A stretch of 64,000 nucleotides of DNA, from NCBI GenBank assembly GCA_947475165.1, contig CANJLD010000010.1, forward strand, positions 62,001 through 126,000, in the 5' to 3' direction. How positions within the stretch are numbered: position 1 is the stretch's first letter; each line of letters begins with the position of its first letter. The stretch comes from Bacteroidota bacterium (GTDB lineage: Bacteria > Bacteroidota > Bacteroidia > Chitinophagales > LD1). Of the stretch, positions 1 to 9,396 are shown one piece after another. Below the pieces are notes generated by a model that saw only the letters and a list, made by a program, of their open reading frames with translations, was not told the origin of the DNA and did not search any database. A program made the translations under genes and the position numbers.

Positions 1-2054
1 TTAATACTGAAATCGATAATAGCAGAAAGCGATTTCATGTCGAGGTCTTTGTAATTTTTCCATGTAGCGTCTAACGCAATAGCGGTGCTTACTGTTCCTT
101 TTAAATTTTTATCGGTAAGCGTTGCTTGTCCGAAGTTTTCGCATTCCTTAAAAATTGTTGGAATGGCAAGGTCAATAGCCGTTACATCTAATTTCATCAA
201 CAGCGAATTATCGGGAGTAAATTCTATTAAGCCCGAAGCGCGCACATCACCAGCCATGGCGAGTGTATTCAGATGATTAATTTTAATTAAACCGGGCGCA
301 AGCTGCACGTTAGTGCGCAACTCTTTAAACTCCATTTTGCGGAAAAGGAATCTGTCTACCTGCACATCAACATTTCCTTTCATGCTGAATATTTCGCGTA
401 TGTTGATTTTTTCTTTACGCTGCTGCACCGGTTTATTTTTGCGGTCGAATGTTTCGAGAATACCGGTGAGGTTGAAAGTTTGAATTTTTGCTTTCCCGTT
501 AATGCCCAACACAATACCGTTTGCTTTGCGCTTGGTGCTAAGGTTGTAGATGCAGGCAAAAAGATTTTCGATAGTACCGGTGAAGTTGAAGTCGGTGCTG
601 AGAAAATTAAGTGTAAAACCGGTGGCTTCAATAATCTGATTTTCATATTTCAGCAGACCGTTGATGTTACCATACGTAACTCCGTTTTGGCGGAACTCTA
701 CTTCGCCTAATTTGAATTCACCGCTACCGGTCAGCGTTGAATTTTCGGTATCGTTAAAATCATTTTTATTTCCCTTCAAGTGAAAGTTATTGAACGTAAC
801 CGTGCCGTCTAAATCCTGCAAAACAGAATCGGGAATAAAAGTTGCCACCTCGGTGAGATGCAAAACTCCGTTGGCATAAAAATCGAACGAAGGATTGGAA
901 AGATTAGTAAGGGTAAGCTTAAAGTTAAACGGCAAATCGTTCAAAGTGCAATTGAAATTGCTGATAGTGATTTTGTTATTGCCATTTTCATCGCTCTCGT
1001 ATTTTGCCGAAGCGTTTACATTCTTCAACAGTTTATTATAAGTGCCAAGTTTCAATTCACTATTCTTTAAATCGGCACTCACATTTACTTTCGGGAAAGA
1101 TGTTTTACTCACCACACCTTTTACATCAGCACTAATAGAATACTCTCCGCTGCCATCGGCATTGGCAAAATTGGCTCTGTATTTTTCAGGCAGTAGTGCG
1201 AAGAGTTTCTGAATATCTTTTCCTTCGTTCAGCAACGTAAAATCGAGCTGAGTTCCACTTTTGAGCGAAGCAAAAAAACCAGTGATACTGAAATCGGTTT
1301 CGTCAACTATAATTTCCCCTCGCTTGAAATTGTATTTCTTCTTTGCCTTGTTTACATCAAGTGTTACTTCGGCAGAAATACTTTTTCCTGCTAAAAACTC
1401 TTCCCCATTAGCGGAGATACGATTGACCAGAATTTTGCTTTTTGTATAGAGAAGAAAATATTCATCTTTAAAATTACCACTTAACAGAACGTCATTTAGT
1501 TTCAGATTTACATTTACCGATTGCGATTTGTCAACGTAAGTAAACTTTACGCCTTTTACCTGTGCCTGCATTAACTGAATGGAAAGTTCGTCTTTCGACT
1601 TTTCTTTCTTCGGCTTCAGAATTTCGAAATTGGTTTTACCGGTTTCATCTTTATACAAATTCAACTCGCCATCGCGCATTACAATTTTCGAAAACTCAAT
1701 TTCGTTTCCAAAGAGACTGTAAATATTACAGAGGAATGAAAACTCTTCCGCGCGTAACAACTTCTTGCTTCCGTTTTGTAAACGGTCATCAATACTTACC
1801 TCATTAAAGTTAAGCGAGGCATACGGAAAGTGTTTGATTAAGGAGAAACTGATTTCGCCTTTTACCTGCACCGGCACGGTTACCTGTTCGTTTATTTCGC
1901 TAACAATGCGTTGTTTTATTTTGTCTTCAAGCAACCAGGCTGTTAAAAAAGCAAGCAGTAAGACTGATACAATTACAACCGGTACAGCGATGAGAATTTT
2001 CTTCCATCGCGCCATTTGCTTTTTAGGTTGTTGTATTTGTTCTGCCGATTCCAT
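1..2054 (-). CDS. AsmA-family envelope protein, C-terminus cut by window edge
   Basis: The frame is open from an ATG at 2052-2054 to the left edge, giving about 684 residues without the C-terminus. The product starts with a short Gln/Lys-rich cytoplasmic segment, then one hydrophobic helix (about residues 19-42). After that comes the AsmA-like pattern of an amphipathic stretch and the sequence LIKHFPYASLNF, followed by long beta-rich sequence. AsmA-like proteins are inner-membrane-anchored periplasmic proteins linked to outer-membrane assembly or lipid transport; the specific role here is not known. It is divergent from the protease at 2181, with about 125 bp between the starts. The family call rests on the N-terminus and overall pattern. 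Confidence 0.75.
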   Translation of the reverse strand, partial: MESAEQIQQPKKQMARWKKILIAVPVVIVSVLLLAFLTAWLLEDKIKQRIVSEINEQVTVPVQVKGEISFSLIKHFPYASLNFNEVSIDDRLQNGSKKLLRAEEFSFLCNIYSLFGNEIEFSKIVMRDGELNLYKDETGKTNFEILKPKKEKSKDELSIQLMQAQVKGVKFTYVDKSQSVNVNLKLNDVLLSGNFKDEYFLLYTKSKILVNRISANGEEFLAGKSISAEVTLDVNKAKKKYNFKRGEIIVDETDFSITGFFASLKSGTQLDFTLLNEGKDIQKLFALLPEKYRANFANADGSGEYSISADVKGVVSKTSFPKVNVSADLKNSELKLGTYNKLLKNVNASAKYESDENGNNKITISNFNCTLNDLPFNFKLTLTNLSNPSFDFYANGVLHLTEVATFIPDSVLQDLDGTVTFNNFHLKGNKNDFNDTENSTLTGSGEFKLGEVEFRQNGVTYGNINGLLKYENQIIEATGFTLNFLSTDFNFTGTIENLFACIYNLSTKRKANGIVLGINGKAKIQTFNLTGILETFDRKNKPVQQRKEKINIREIFSMKGNVDVQVDRFLFRKMEFKELRTNVQLAPGLIKINHLNTLAMAGDVRASGLIEFTPDNSLLMKLDVTAIDLAIPTIFKECENFGQATLTDKNLKGTVSTAIALDATWKNYKDLDMKSLSAIIDFSI

Positions 2055-2180
2055 TCTTAATTGAACGCAACTTGTTTTATTAAATTTTGCTCTGTCTTAT
2101 TAAACACATTTAACAACCACCACGCGTAATAATAGTGCGATTTAAAAAAAACTACTTTCACGCCCCGACAAAATATACAC

Positions 2181-4469
2181 ATGCAAAAGTTACTTGCGAT
2201 AACCGCTTTCTTGTTAGTCTTTACCTGTTTTTCATCTGCTCAATTTGATGAAACTATACAACCGAAAAGCTTCAAACTATCAGATTCAGAATTACCGAAT
2301 ATTGTTCTTCCTGAGTTTGCAATGACTGCTGCGGAACAAGCAGATATAACGGATGTGAAGAATGGAGAACTTCCCAAATTTTCGCGCTCCATAAAAACAA
2401 ACATTACACTTAATAATTCAGGACAGTGGAAGCAACTTGTGAATGGCGACAGAATTTGGAGAGTAAAAATTACTTCCACCAACGCGCTTGCTTTAATTCC
2501 GCTTTTCGATAAACTGTATTTGCCCGAAGGTGCATTGCTACATATATATATGCCCAAACACGAAGAAATACTGGGCGCGTTTACCCATAGCAACACTCTT
2601 GAACTTCGCGGTTTTTGCACCGGTTTAATTCATGGAGAAACCTGCATTATTGAATACTACGAACCTGCATTGCAAAAAGGAAAGGGAATTTTAAGCATTA
2701 ACGAGATTGGTCATGCTTACCGGTGGGTTACTCCGCTTAAAGATGCTACCGGTGCGAGTGCATCGGGTTCCTGCGAAGTAAATGTTGCCTGCACAGAAGC
2801 TACCAACTGGGCTGACCAGGTGAGAGGAGTTGCGCGGATTTTAGTAATTGCCAATGGCGGACAAGGTTACTGCACCGGTTCGCTGGTAAATAATGTGAGG
2901 CAGGATTGCACACCTTATTTTTTAAGCGCACAGCATTGCAGTGAAGGAACTACTACCGCACAATATGCACAGTGGGTTTTTTATTTCAATTATCAGGCAT
3001 CTACCTGCACCGGCACAACCGGTCCGCAGAATAAAGTGGTGAACGGCTGCACCAAGGTTGCAGACAGCAATGACAATGGTGGCGATGGCGGTTCTGACTT
3101 TATATTGTTGTTGCTCAACAGTTCTCCACCTGTAAGCTATAATGTTTATTACAACGGCTGGGATAATACCGGTAATGTTTCAAACACGGGAGTTTGCATT
3201 CACCACCCTGATGGTGATATGAAAAAAATATCTACCTACACACAAGCTGTCACTTCCACCAGTTGGGGCGGAAATGTGCAGGGTACTCATTGGAACGTAA
3301 AATGGGCAGCCACCGCAAACGGGCATGGGGTAACGGAACCGGGATCTTCCGGTGCTCCTTTATTTAATAGTTTGGGTTTTATTTCGGGCACTCTCACCGG
3401 TGGAAATTCGTTTTGCAATACACCAAATTCGCCAGACAAATTCGGCAAAGTTTCTTACGACTGGCTTTCGAACGGCAGCGCTAACAACAGAAGATTAAAG
3501 CCGTGGCTTGACCCCGATAACACCGGCAGCATAAACCTGGCAGGCACTAATACCCCTTGCGGTAGCACCGTGCAAAATGATGCGGGCATTCAAACCATTA
3601 ATGCACCGGACGGGAATATTTGTTCTTCCACCTTTTCTCCTTCGTTTGTGTTGCGCAATTTTGGTGGAAATACTTTAACCAGCGTAACTATCAATTATCA
3701 GATTGACGGCAATGTTTACCAATACGATTGGACAGGCAATTTACCTGCAGGTGGTTCTGTTACCATTACACTTGCCAGCATTACACTTGCCGCGGGCAAC
3801 CATACGTTTACAGCAGAAACTATTTTCCCGAATGGAGGAACAGATAACAATACCGCAAACGATGTAAAAGCAAACAGTTTCATAATTATTCCCGCCAATG
3901 GAATTTTGAATTTGTATTTAAAAACCGATAGCTACGGAAGCGAAACAAGTTGGGATATAAAAAACGGTAGCAACAGCATTGTGGCAAGTGGCGGACCTTA
4001 TGGCGATGTAACCAATGGAGAAACATTGAACATACCGGTATGCCTTGCACCGGGTTGCTATACGTTTACCATTTACGATAATTTTGGCGATGGAATGAGC
4101 GATGGCGGCAGTGCCGGCATGCAATTAACCGGTAACGGAGGGAATCCTGTTTATGCCACGCTTACCAATATTGATTTTGGAAATGAGGAAAGCCATGTGT
4201 TTTGTATTACCGGTACCGGTGTGGAAGAAATAAAAACAGTAGTCATAAAAATTGTTCCAAACCCTTCAACCGGCATCTTTAATGTTCAATTTGCTGATGC
4301 GGACGAGAGAACAGTTCGTGTAATTGATGCGCTGGGTAGAATAATCAGTGAGCAGAAAGCCAACGGTAAAAGTTTGAGCATTAATCTTTCTAATGAAGGT
4401 AAAGGTGTTTACTTGCTTGAGATGCAGAACAACAACGAAAAAGTAATTAGAAAATTAGTGGTGCAATAG
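2181..4469 (+). CDS. Secreted trypsin-like (lysyl endopeptidase-type) protease with T9SS sorting domain
   Basis: This 762-residue protein has a signal peptide (residues 1-20, ending FSSA-Q) and a propeptide-like region to about 190. The S1-type catalytic core resembles bacterial lysyl endopeptidases: His252 in SAQHC, Asp306 in GGSDFILL and Ser390 in PGSSGAP. Many Cys residues probably form disulfides. After about residue 460 there is a CARDB/Ig-like segment, a region of about 100 residues with GDGMSDGG-type sequence, and a C-terminal sorting domain (VPNPSTGIFNV ... GVYLLEM ... RKLVVQ). It should be exported by Sec, moved across the outer membrane by T9SS and cleaved at the C-terminus. Substrate preference for Lys is family knowledge, not visible here. 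Confidence 0.9.
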   Translation: MQKLLAITAFLLVFTCFSSAQFDETIQPKSFKLSDSELPNIVLPEFAMTAAEQADITDVKNGELPKFSRSIKTNITLNNSGQWKQLVNGDRIWRVKITSTNALALIPLFDKLYLPEGALLHIYMPKHEEILGAFTHSNTLELRGFCTGLIHGETCIIEYYEPALQKGKGILSINEIGHAYRWVTPLKDATGASASGSCEVNVACTEATNWADQVRGVARILVIANGGQGYCTGSLVNNVRQDCTPYFLSAQHCSEGTTTAQYAQWVFYFNYQASTCTGTTGPQNKVVNGCTKVADSNDNGGDGGSDFILLLLNSSPPVSYNVYYNGWDNTGNVSNTGVCIHHPDGDMKKISTYTQAVTSTSWGGNVQGTHWNVKWAATANGHGVTEPGSSGAPLFNSLGFISGTLTGGNSFCNTPNSPDKFGKVSYDWLSNGSANNRRLKPWLDPDNTGSINLAGTNTPCGSTVQNDAGIQTINAPDGNICSSTFSPSFVLRNFGGNTLTSVTINYQIDGNVYQYDWTGNLPAGGSVTITLASITLAAGNHTFTAETIFPNGGTDNNTANDVKANSFIIIPANGILNLYLKTDSYGSETSWDIKNGSNSIVASGGPYGDVTNGETLNIPVCLAPGCYTFTIYDNFGDGMSDGGSAGMQLTGNGGNPVYATLTNIDFGNEESHVFCITGTGVEEIKTVVIKIVPNPSTGIFNVQFADADERTVRVIDALGRIISEQKANGKSLSINLSNEGKGVYLLEMQNNNEKVIRKLVVQ

Positions 4470-4489
4470 TTTGCTTGCGCCAGGTTTAT

Positions 4490-4957
4490 CTATTGTATTT
4501 CGAAAATAACTCGCAGTTCTTCCCACAAGGCTTTTTTATCGGCACCGCTTGTTAGCAGTTTAGTGAGTGGTTCGCTTTTTACCATTTTAATTCCGTCAAT
4601 GCTATAAGCTATATGCTTTTTGAAGGATAGGTTTTTGCTTACCGCAATTTCGCCAAATACTATAAGTGTTTTCACCGGAAAGTTTTTCCGTAGCCAAGCA
4701 AGCGAAGTATTTTTTGCAAACGCGGTATTCACCAAAACAATGTCTTCTTCTTTCAGTTTACAGGCTGTAATAATCTTAATCAGTTGCGTGCGCTCCTCTC
4801 CTTTTAGTGTTTCGCTGGTTGGTTGCGAAAACAAAATCACTACTTCTTTTCCGGTCTTTACTTCTACACCGGTCATGGTTTTGTTTTCCACACCGTTACC
4901 GGTGCTATATATTTTTTGCTTGTTGAAAATGGTTGCCGGTTGTGTGATTTGAAGCAT
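4490..4957 (-). CDS. Small cytosolic protein, possibly a divergent DNA polymerase III psi-like subunit
   Basis: The protein has 155 residues, no signal peptide and no membrane segment. The predicted pattern is alternating alpha/beta, with a strand KTLIVFG in the middle and a C-terminal helix with ALWEELRVIF. I do not recognise it firmly. The C-terminal ALW-E/Q-x-L/I pattern and the order of a helix with an acidic turn followed by a short hydrophobic strand recall HolD (psi) of DNA polymerase III, a small alpha/beta protein of similar size. It is divergent from ilvE (104 bp between starts) and convergent with the T9SS protease. Treat the psi idea as a lead only. Confidence 0.6.
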   Translation of the reverse strand: MLQITQPATIFNKQKIYSTGNGVENKTMTGVEVKTGKEVVILFSQPTSETLKGEERTQLIKIITACKLKEEDIVLVNTAFAKNTSLAWLRKNFPVKTLIVFGEIAVSKNLSFKKHIAYSIDGIKMVKSEPLTKLLTSGADKKALWEELRVIFEIQ

Positions 4958-5060
4958 ATTGATAACCTAATTAAATGTTCAAAAATAACTTTGTGCAACA
5001 AAGGCTAAATAGAAAGTTATTCTATTTTTGGCACAGGACTTACACTTATAATTTGAACTT

Positions 5061-6146
5061 ATGGGCTACAAGATAACTGTAGAGAAAACTAAGAACTCGA
5101 AACTTGACGAGATTGATTTTAATCATCTGCCGTTTGGTAAATATTTCTCTGACCACATGTTTATTGCCGACTACCGCGATGGCGAGTGGCACGATTGCCG
5201 GATAGTTCCTTTTGGAAATTTTTCGGTGCATCCTGCGCTTTCATCGCTGCATTACGGGCAGGCGATTTTTGAAGGCATGAAGGCGGAGTTAGATCCCGTA
5301 GGTAATCCTATCATCTTCCGCCCTTTAAAAAATCTGAACCGGTTGAACATTTCTACTGACCGTATGGCCATGCCCGAAATACCGGAAGAGCTTTTTGTGA
5401 GCGCATTGGATAAACTCATCAGTTTAGATAAAGACTGGATTCCAAGCACTCCGCATTCTTCGTTGTATCTGCGCCCTTACATGTTTGCTACCGAAGAGTT
5501 TGTAGGTATTAAACCGGCAGAGCATTTCCGTTTCTGCATTTTCACCAGTCCTGTGGGGGCTTATTACAGCCATCCGGTTAAGGTGTTTATACATGATAAA
5601 TATGTGCGGGCTTTTCCCGGTGGTGTGGGTTATGCCAAATGCGCGGGTAATTACGGGGCGGTAATGATGCCTACCCGCGAGGTGCAGAAAATGGGTTACG
5701 ACCAGATTCTTTGGTTAGATGGTATTCATCATCGCTATTTACAGGAAATTGGCACCATGAACATATTTGTGGTGATAGACGGGGTGCTGATTACTCCGGC
5801 TCTTGACCAGGGAACAATTTTGGATGGCGTTACGCGTGACAGTATTTTGCGCCTTGCCGAAAACGATGGTTTTTTAGTGCAGGAGCGCGATATTTCTATT
5901 GACGAGGTTATTAACGCTTACCACGAGGGTAAGTTGGAAGATATGTTTGGCACCGGCACGGCTGCGGTGCTTTCGCATATTGGCGAGTTTCATTACAAGG
6001 GTGAGAATTACGAATTGCCGGCTCTTGAAACACGCGATATTTCGAACAAACTGAAGGTGCGGTTAGCCGGTATTAAATCGGGCAAGGCTGAAGATATTTT
6101 TGGCTGGCTACACACGGTGCCGGTTTCGGTTTATGCTAATCAGTAA
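5061..6146 (+). CDS. ilvE: Branched-chain amino acid aminotransferase
   Basis: A 361-residue fold-type IV PLP transaminase. It catalyses reversible transamination of Leu, Ile and Val with 2-oxoglutarate in the cytosol. Visible motifs are HYGQAIFEGMKA (about 64-75), RLNISTDRMAMP (94-105), YLRPYMFAT (136-144), the PLP-binding lysine Lys193 in GVGYAKCAGNYG, and the phosphate-binding FGTGTAAVLSHIG near residues 299-311. Length fits the long eukaryotic/Bacteroidota class of BCATs. A TATTTTTG box at 5033-5040 may be the -7 promoter element, but no good -33 element was found at the right distance. It is followed by a short direct repeat at 6150-6213. Confidence 0.95.
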   Translation: MGYKITVEKTKNSKLDEIDFNHLPFGKYFSDHMFIADYRDGEWHDCRIVPFGNFSVHPALSSLHYGQAIFEGMKAELDPVGNPIIFRPLKNLNRLNISTDRMAMPEIPEELFVSALDKLISLDKDWIPSTPHSSLYLRPYMFATEEFVGIKPAEHFRFCIFTSPVGAYYSHPVKVFIHDKYVRAFPGGVGYAKCAGNYGAVMMPTREVQKMGYDQILWLDGIHHRYLQEIGTMNIFVVIDGVLITPALDQGTILDGVTRDSILRLAENDGFLVQERDISIDEVINAYHEGKLEDMFGTGTAAVLSHIGEFHYKGENYELPALETRDISNKLKVRLAGIKSGKAEDIFGWLHTVPVSVYANQ

Positions 6147-6149
6147 AAA

Positions 6150-6213
6150 CCCCTTCCCGCTTAGGCGGGATGAAACAAAATCCCCTTCCCGCTTAAGGAG
6201 GGATGAAACAAAA
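6150..6213. repeat. Two direct copies of a 31-32-bp sequence after ilvE
   Basis: Copy one (6150-6180) and copy two (6182-6213) both run ccccttcccgctta...gggatgaaacaaaa and differ at a few positions in the middle. Each copy contains a small inverted repeat (cccgctta/aggcggg). The rest of the gap up to 6428 shows only a short palindrome (tccgctga/cagcgga, 6378-6395) and no gene. Confidence 0.7.
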
Positions 6214-6428
6214 GGGGACTTTAATACACAGAGTCGGAGATTTTCTTCGGCTGTTTGTATTTTGAGGTTGTGCTTCATCCGCAGTGCCCTACGCAAAGCC
6301 GGAAGACACTGCTAGAAAAGAAAAACCTGCCAAAACCCCGTCTTTCATAACTGACTGATTATCTGGCTGAAAGACCATCCGCTGACATCAGCGGACTTAC
6401 TTGTGGACTTATTGTATAGAGGAATAAA

Positions 6429-8507
6429 TTAAAACCGCAAACGCATTTGCACCTTAATTTCGCTTTTGTGGTTGGTGTCAATCATATCCTGCCCGGTGCC
6501 GATGGTTTTTGCATCGAACATTTGGGTTTGCGAGAACCGGACCCAGAAATCGAAATTGCGCGTGGCGGTGTAACGAAGGGTTATGTAGTAGCGCATACCG
6601 TTGCCGTAATAGGAAGGAATGGAGAAGGAGTAAAGCACATCGTTTTCGTAAGCGTAAATGCGGCTGTTGTAAGAGTTGGTTTTAAAAATTGCCAACCGCG
6701 CATTAAACGAAAGCGGAAAGCTGAGGAGTTTGAAATTTACATCCTGATAAATGACAAAACCGTTTTCGGCTTTGCTGTTGCCGATTTTGTAATACGCCCA
6801 TTCAATACGGTTAGCGAGGGTTATTGCCTCGGTTACTTTATACTTGGCATTAAAGCGAACGGCTTGCCGCTGCTCGTTTACCAGATAATCAAAAGCTCCA
6901 TCGTTATCCGATTGGTTTTTCTTTTTCAGCTCGAACTTATAGCGCATATACATTTCCATTTTTTTGTTGGGCGTAAACGTAGCCTGCAAAAAATTATCAC
7001 TGCCCCAACTTGGTGCATCGGTTAAATATTTCAGCCACCGGCTCATGTATAAATCAAAATAAGCATCAAAGCGCAGCATAGCCACCGGGCGCACACTCAG
7101 GCCCAGATACAAACCGTTTTCGTTTTGCGGCTTACTGCCCTCGCCAAAAGCACTGGAGTAAAGTGTTTGATAATTGCGTCTGTAGTACCGGTGCACCACA
7201 CTAAAATCAACTTTCTTATCAAGGCTCACCATGACTCCGTTCAGCAAACCAAAACCGAGATTGTCGCTGATGGCTTCTTCGCCAAAGAAGTGAAAGTTCT
7301 TCACCACCACATGGTAATCTACACTGGCATTGATGAGCTGATTCTTATTTATGTCGAATTGATTGTATGGATAAAGTGTGCGGTTATACTTGCTTAAGAA
7401 ACGCGAGTAAACAGCGTTAGCGCCCACATGCCAACTGCGCTTGGAGTAAGAAATATTTCCACCGGTGGTGAGCAGGTTAATGGAGTTGCGGTCGTCAATT
7501 TCGTTTTGTGTTCGGTGGTAACCCGATTCATTGTAGGAGGAAAAAGATTCATCAACGCTGATGCTGGTATCGGCATCCGCAAGAATATTTCCGTCAATCT
7601 GTTTGTAAGAAGCGAAGGCTGTTACCGAAACGCCTTTTGCGCCCAATGTAAATGCGCCACCGCGCATAAAGTTGTATTCGTTTACCGAAGTATACGGGCG
7701 CAGAATCATTCCCTCGCGTTTTACGTGCATTACCATCGGGCTTTTGCGCACTCCAAAGCCGCTCCACATAATTAAACCCTGACCAAGGCGCACTTCAAAA
7801 TCGCCAAGTGCCAGTGCCTTCAGCACTTTTATTTCGCGCACAAAAATATGTCCGCTGTAATAATCGAAACCTTTCTTGTTGGAACGTTTGAAGAATTCCT
7901 CACCGGCATCTTTCTCGGCAGTAATACCGTAACTGAGTTTAGTGCCGTAGTTATAACGGAAGCGCGCAAACAAGCCAAAAGGTCTGCCGAGGTAACCGGT
8001 GCCATCGCTGCGCTTATAACCGGCACTCTTTTCAATTTGCTGACGGTAGCGCGTAACCAACATAAACTTGCCTTTACCAAAAAGTTGCTTGGCAGTGAAG
8101 TGTTCTTCGCGCACATCATTATCAACCTTTACATAAGGCAGCAACCGGTTAATCAAAACCAAATCAAAACCGGGAACTGCCTGCAATTCGAAAATGGAAA
8201 TCAGTTTGCCGTTTTTAGCAATATACTCCAGCAGCGAAGAAATCTGTTGGGCGTTCAGCAAAGGCAAATCGTCTAACTCGCTGGCTTCGGCTTTATTAAG
8301 ATTGATGGGATGCTCCTTAAAATATTCCAACTCATCAATGTAAGCATCGTAATCAAAACTTTCCGATTCTGTTTGCTGGGCATTGTTCTCTATTACATCC
8401 TGCACATCATTGCCGTCATTCAGTTGAACCGGTGGTTTAGGTTGAACCTGCGCATACAACCCGGTAACAACAAACAAGAAACAAGAAACAAGAAACAGGT
8501 ATTTCAT
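6429..8507 (-). CDS. Secreted protein with N-terminal helix-hairpin-helix domain and beta-barrel-like C-terminus
   Basis: A 692-residue protein with a signal peptide (cleavage near GLYA-Q, about residue 19). A ComEA-like helix-hairpin-helix segment follows at about 55-130 (INLNKAEASELDDLPLLN, then a second hairpin ELQAVPGFD). The remaining 550 residues are rich in alternating aromatic/polar strands with many short Gly and Tyr motifs, ending in a terminal Phe (MRLRF), as in outer-membrane barrels. This architecture is common but unexplained in Bacteroidota. The stop overlaps nothing, but its start overlaps the 3' end of the upstream PorV/PorQ-like gene by 4 bp, so the two are probably co-transcribed. 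The signal-peptide codons are made of a heptamer repeat (8465-8499). Confidence 0.8.
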   Translation of the reverse strand: MKYLFLVSCFLFVVTGLYAQVQPKPPVQLNDGNDVQDVIENNAQQTESESFDYDAYIDELEYFKEHPINLNKAEASELDDLPLLNAQQISSLLEYIAKNGKLISIFELQAVPGFDLVLINRLLPYVKVDNDVREEHFTAKQLFGKGKFMLVTRYRQQIEKSAGYKRSDGTGYLGRPFGLFARFRYNYGTKLSYGITAEKDAGEEFFKRSNKKGFDYYSGHIFVREIKVLKALALGDFEVRLGQGLIMWSGFGVRKSPMVMHVKREGMILRPYTSVNEYNFMRGGAFTLGAKGVSVTAFASYKQIDGNILADADTSISVDESFSSYNESGYHRTQNEIDDRNSINLLTTGGNISYSKRSWHVGANAVYSRFLSKYNRTLYPYNQFDINKNQLINASVDYHVVVKNFHFFGEEAISDNLGFGLLNGVMVSLDKKVDFSVVHRYYRRNYQTLYSSAFGEGSKPQNENGLYLGLSVRPVAMLRFDAYFDLYMSRWLKYLTDAPSWGSDNFLQATFTPNKKMEMYMRYKFELKKKNQSDNDGAFDYLVNEQRQAVRFNAKYKVTEAITLANRIEWAYYKIGNSKAENGFVIYQDVNFKLLSFPLSFNARLAIFKTNSYNSRIYAYENDVLYSFSIPSYYGNGMRYYITLRYTATRNFDFWVRFSQTQMFDAKTIGTGQDMIDTNHKSEIKVQMRLRF
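8465..8499. repeat. Heptamer tandem repeat in a signal-peptide coding region
   Basis: Five consecutive 7-bp units: taacaac, aaacaag three times, aaacagg (+ strand). They encode the hydrophobic core of the signal peptide of the gene at 6429-8507. Confidence 0.85.
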
Positions 8508-9343
8508 TTCTTCTTCTTAGCAGTAAACGAATAAATGATAGCCGCCTGCGGAGTAAAACCAAGCACCGGATGGTATGAAGAAGCCAAATCAATATTCAGC
8601 CCTTTTACATTTACTCCCAAACCAAACGATGCACTGAAAGGAGTTGTCTGCGCACCGGCACGTATGTGCAGATACTTAATAGGGCGATATTCAATGCCGC
8701 CTTTAAACTGCGGTTTGTAATGAATATCCTGTTCGTATTCTGCCGCCAGTAAAACTTTAGGCGATGGCTCGTAGCCCAATCCGAATTTGATAACGGTTGG
8801 CAAACGCTCGCCAAACACTTTATCTAGTTTATAAGGAACCGGATTGTAAAGGTGTGCGCCAATCGTCAACACTTTCCACGGCTTGTATTGAAAGCCTACT
8901 TCAAACGTAAAGAAATTGCGATTGCCGTTTTCTAAAATCGTCATACGCAAAAAATCAAACTGCAAGCCCATCGAAAACTTCTCTCCGAACTTTCGCGCGT
9001 ATGCCAAACCAATTTTTGTTTCGTTGTAATATTTGTAGCCGTAATAATTCGCACTCAAACCAAAGGTTCCCACTTTAGCACTCACCGGTATTACCAAAGC
9101 ACCGTTGAAGTTATTGATAGATGCGTTTACAAATTTTCTGTCGCCATAAACACCAAAGGAATAGTTGGTCATATATGCCAAACCCGCCTGATTGTTAGTG
9201 GTTGAGAATACATTGGAAAGGGCAATGGAAGCATTGCCCATAGCTGCTGCACGAGCACCGGCAGCAAAGTTATCACCAGAAGCGTTAGATGACAGACTAT
9301 AGACAACAGATAACAGACTTGCGAGTAGAAGTTTCTTCATCAA
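8504..9343 (-). CDS. PorV/PorQ-like outer-membrane protein (FadL-type barrel, T9SS-linked family)
   Basis: This 279-residue protein has a signal peptide (residues 1-22) followed by the family signature GARAAAMGNASIALSN and a short NQAGLAY motif. The rest consists of barrel strands with aromatic girdles, ending IIYSFTAKKKK. PorV and PorQ belong to this family; in T9SS they act at the outer membrane in handling secreted cargo and in the attachment complex. The N-terminal motif fits the family well, but which member it is cannot be decided by eye. It overlaps the HhH gene by 4 bp and is divergent from the SDR at 9397. Its signal-peptide codons contain a heptamer repeat (9287-9321). Confidence 0.75.
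   Translation of the reverse strand: MMKKLLLASLLSVVYSLSSNASGDNFAAGARAAAMGNASIALSNVFSTTNNQAGLAYMTNYSFGVYGDRKFVNASINNFNGALVIPVSAKVGTFGLSANYYGYKYYNETKIGLAYARKFGEKFSMGLQFDFLRMTILENGNRNFFTFEVGFQYKPWKVLTIGAHLYNPVPYKLDKVFGERLPTVIKFGLGYEPSPKVLLAAEYEQDIHYKPQFKGGIEYRPIKYLHIRAGAQTTPFSASFGLGVNVKGLNIDLASSYHPVLGFTPQAAIIYSFTAKKKK
9287..9321. repeat. Heptamer tandem repeat in a signal-peptide coding region
   Basis: Five 7-bp units on the + strand: agatgac, agactat, agacaac, agataac, agacttg. On the minus strand they read as tctgt-type heptamers and encode the SLLSVVY-like core of the PorV/PorQ-like signal peptide. Confidence 0.8.
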
Positions 9344-9396
9344 GTCTAATGTAAACGGATTTTGGTTGAAACAAATAAATTTGCGGTTAACAAAAT

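Noticed and set aside
1-2060. Plus-strand frames over the first 2 kb
   Set aside because: They are shadows of the minus-strand AsmA-like gene, which stays open over the whole stretch.
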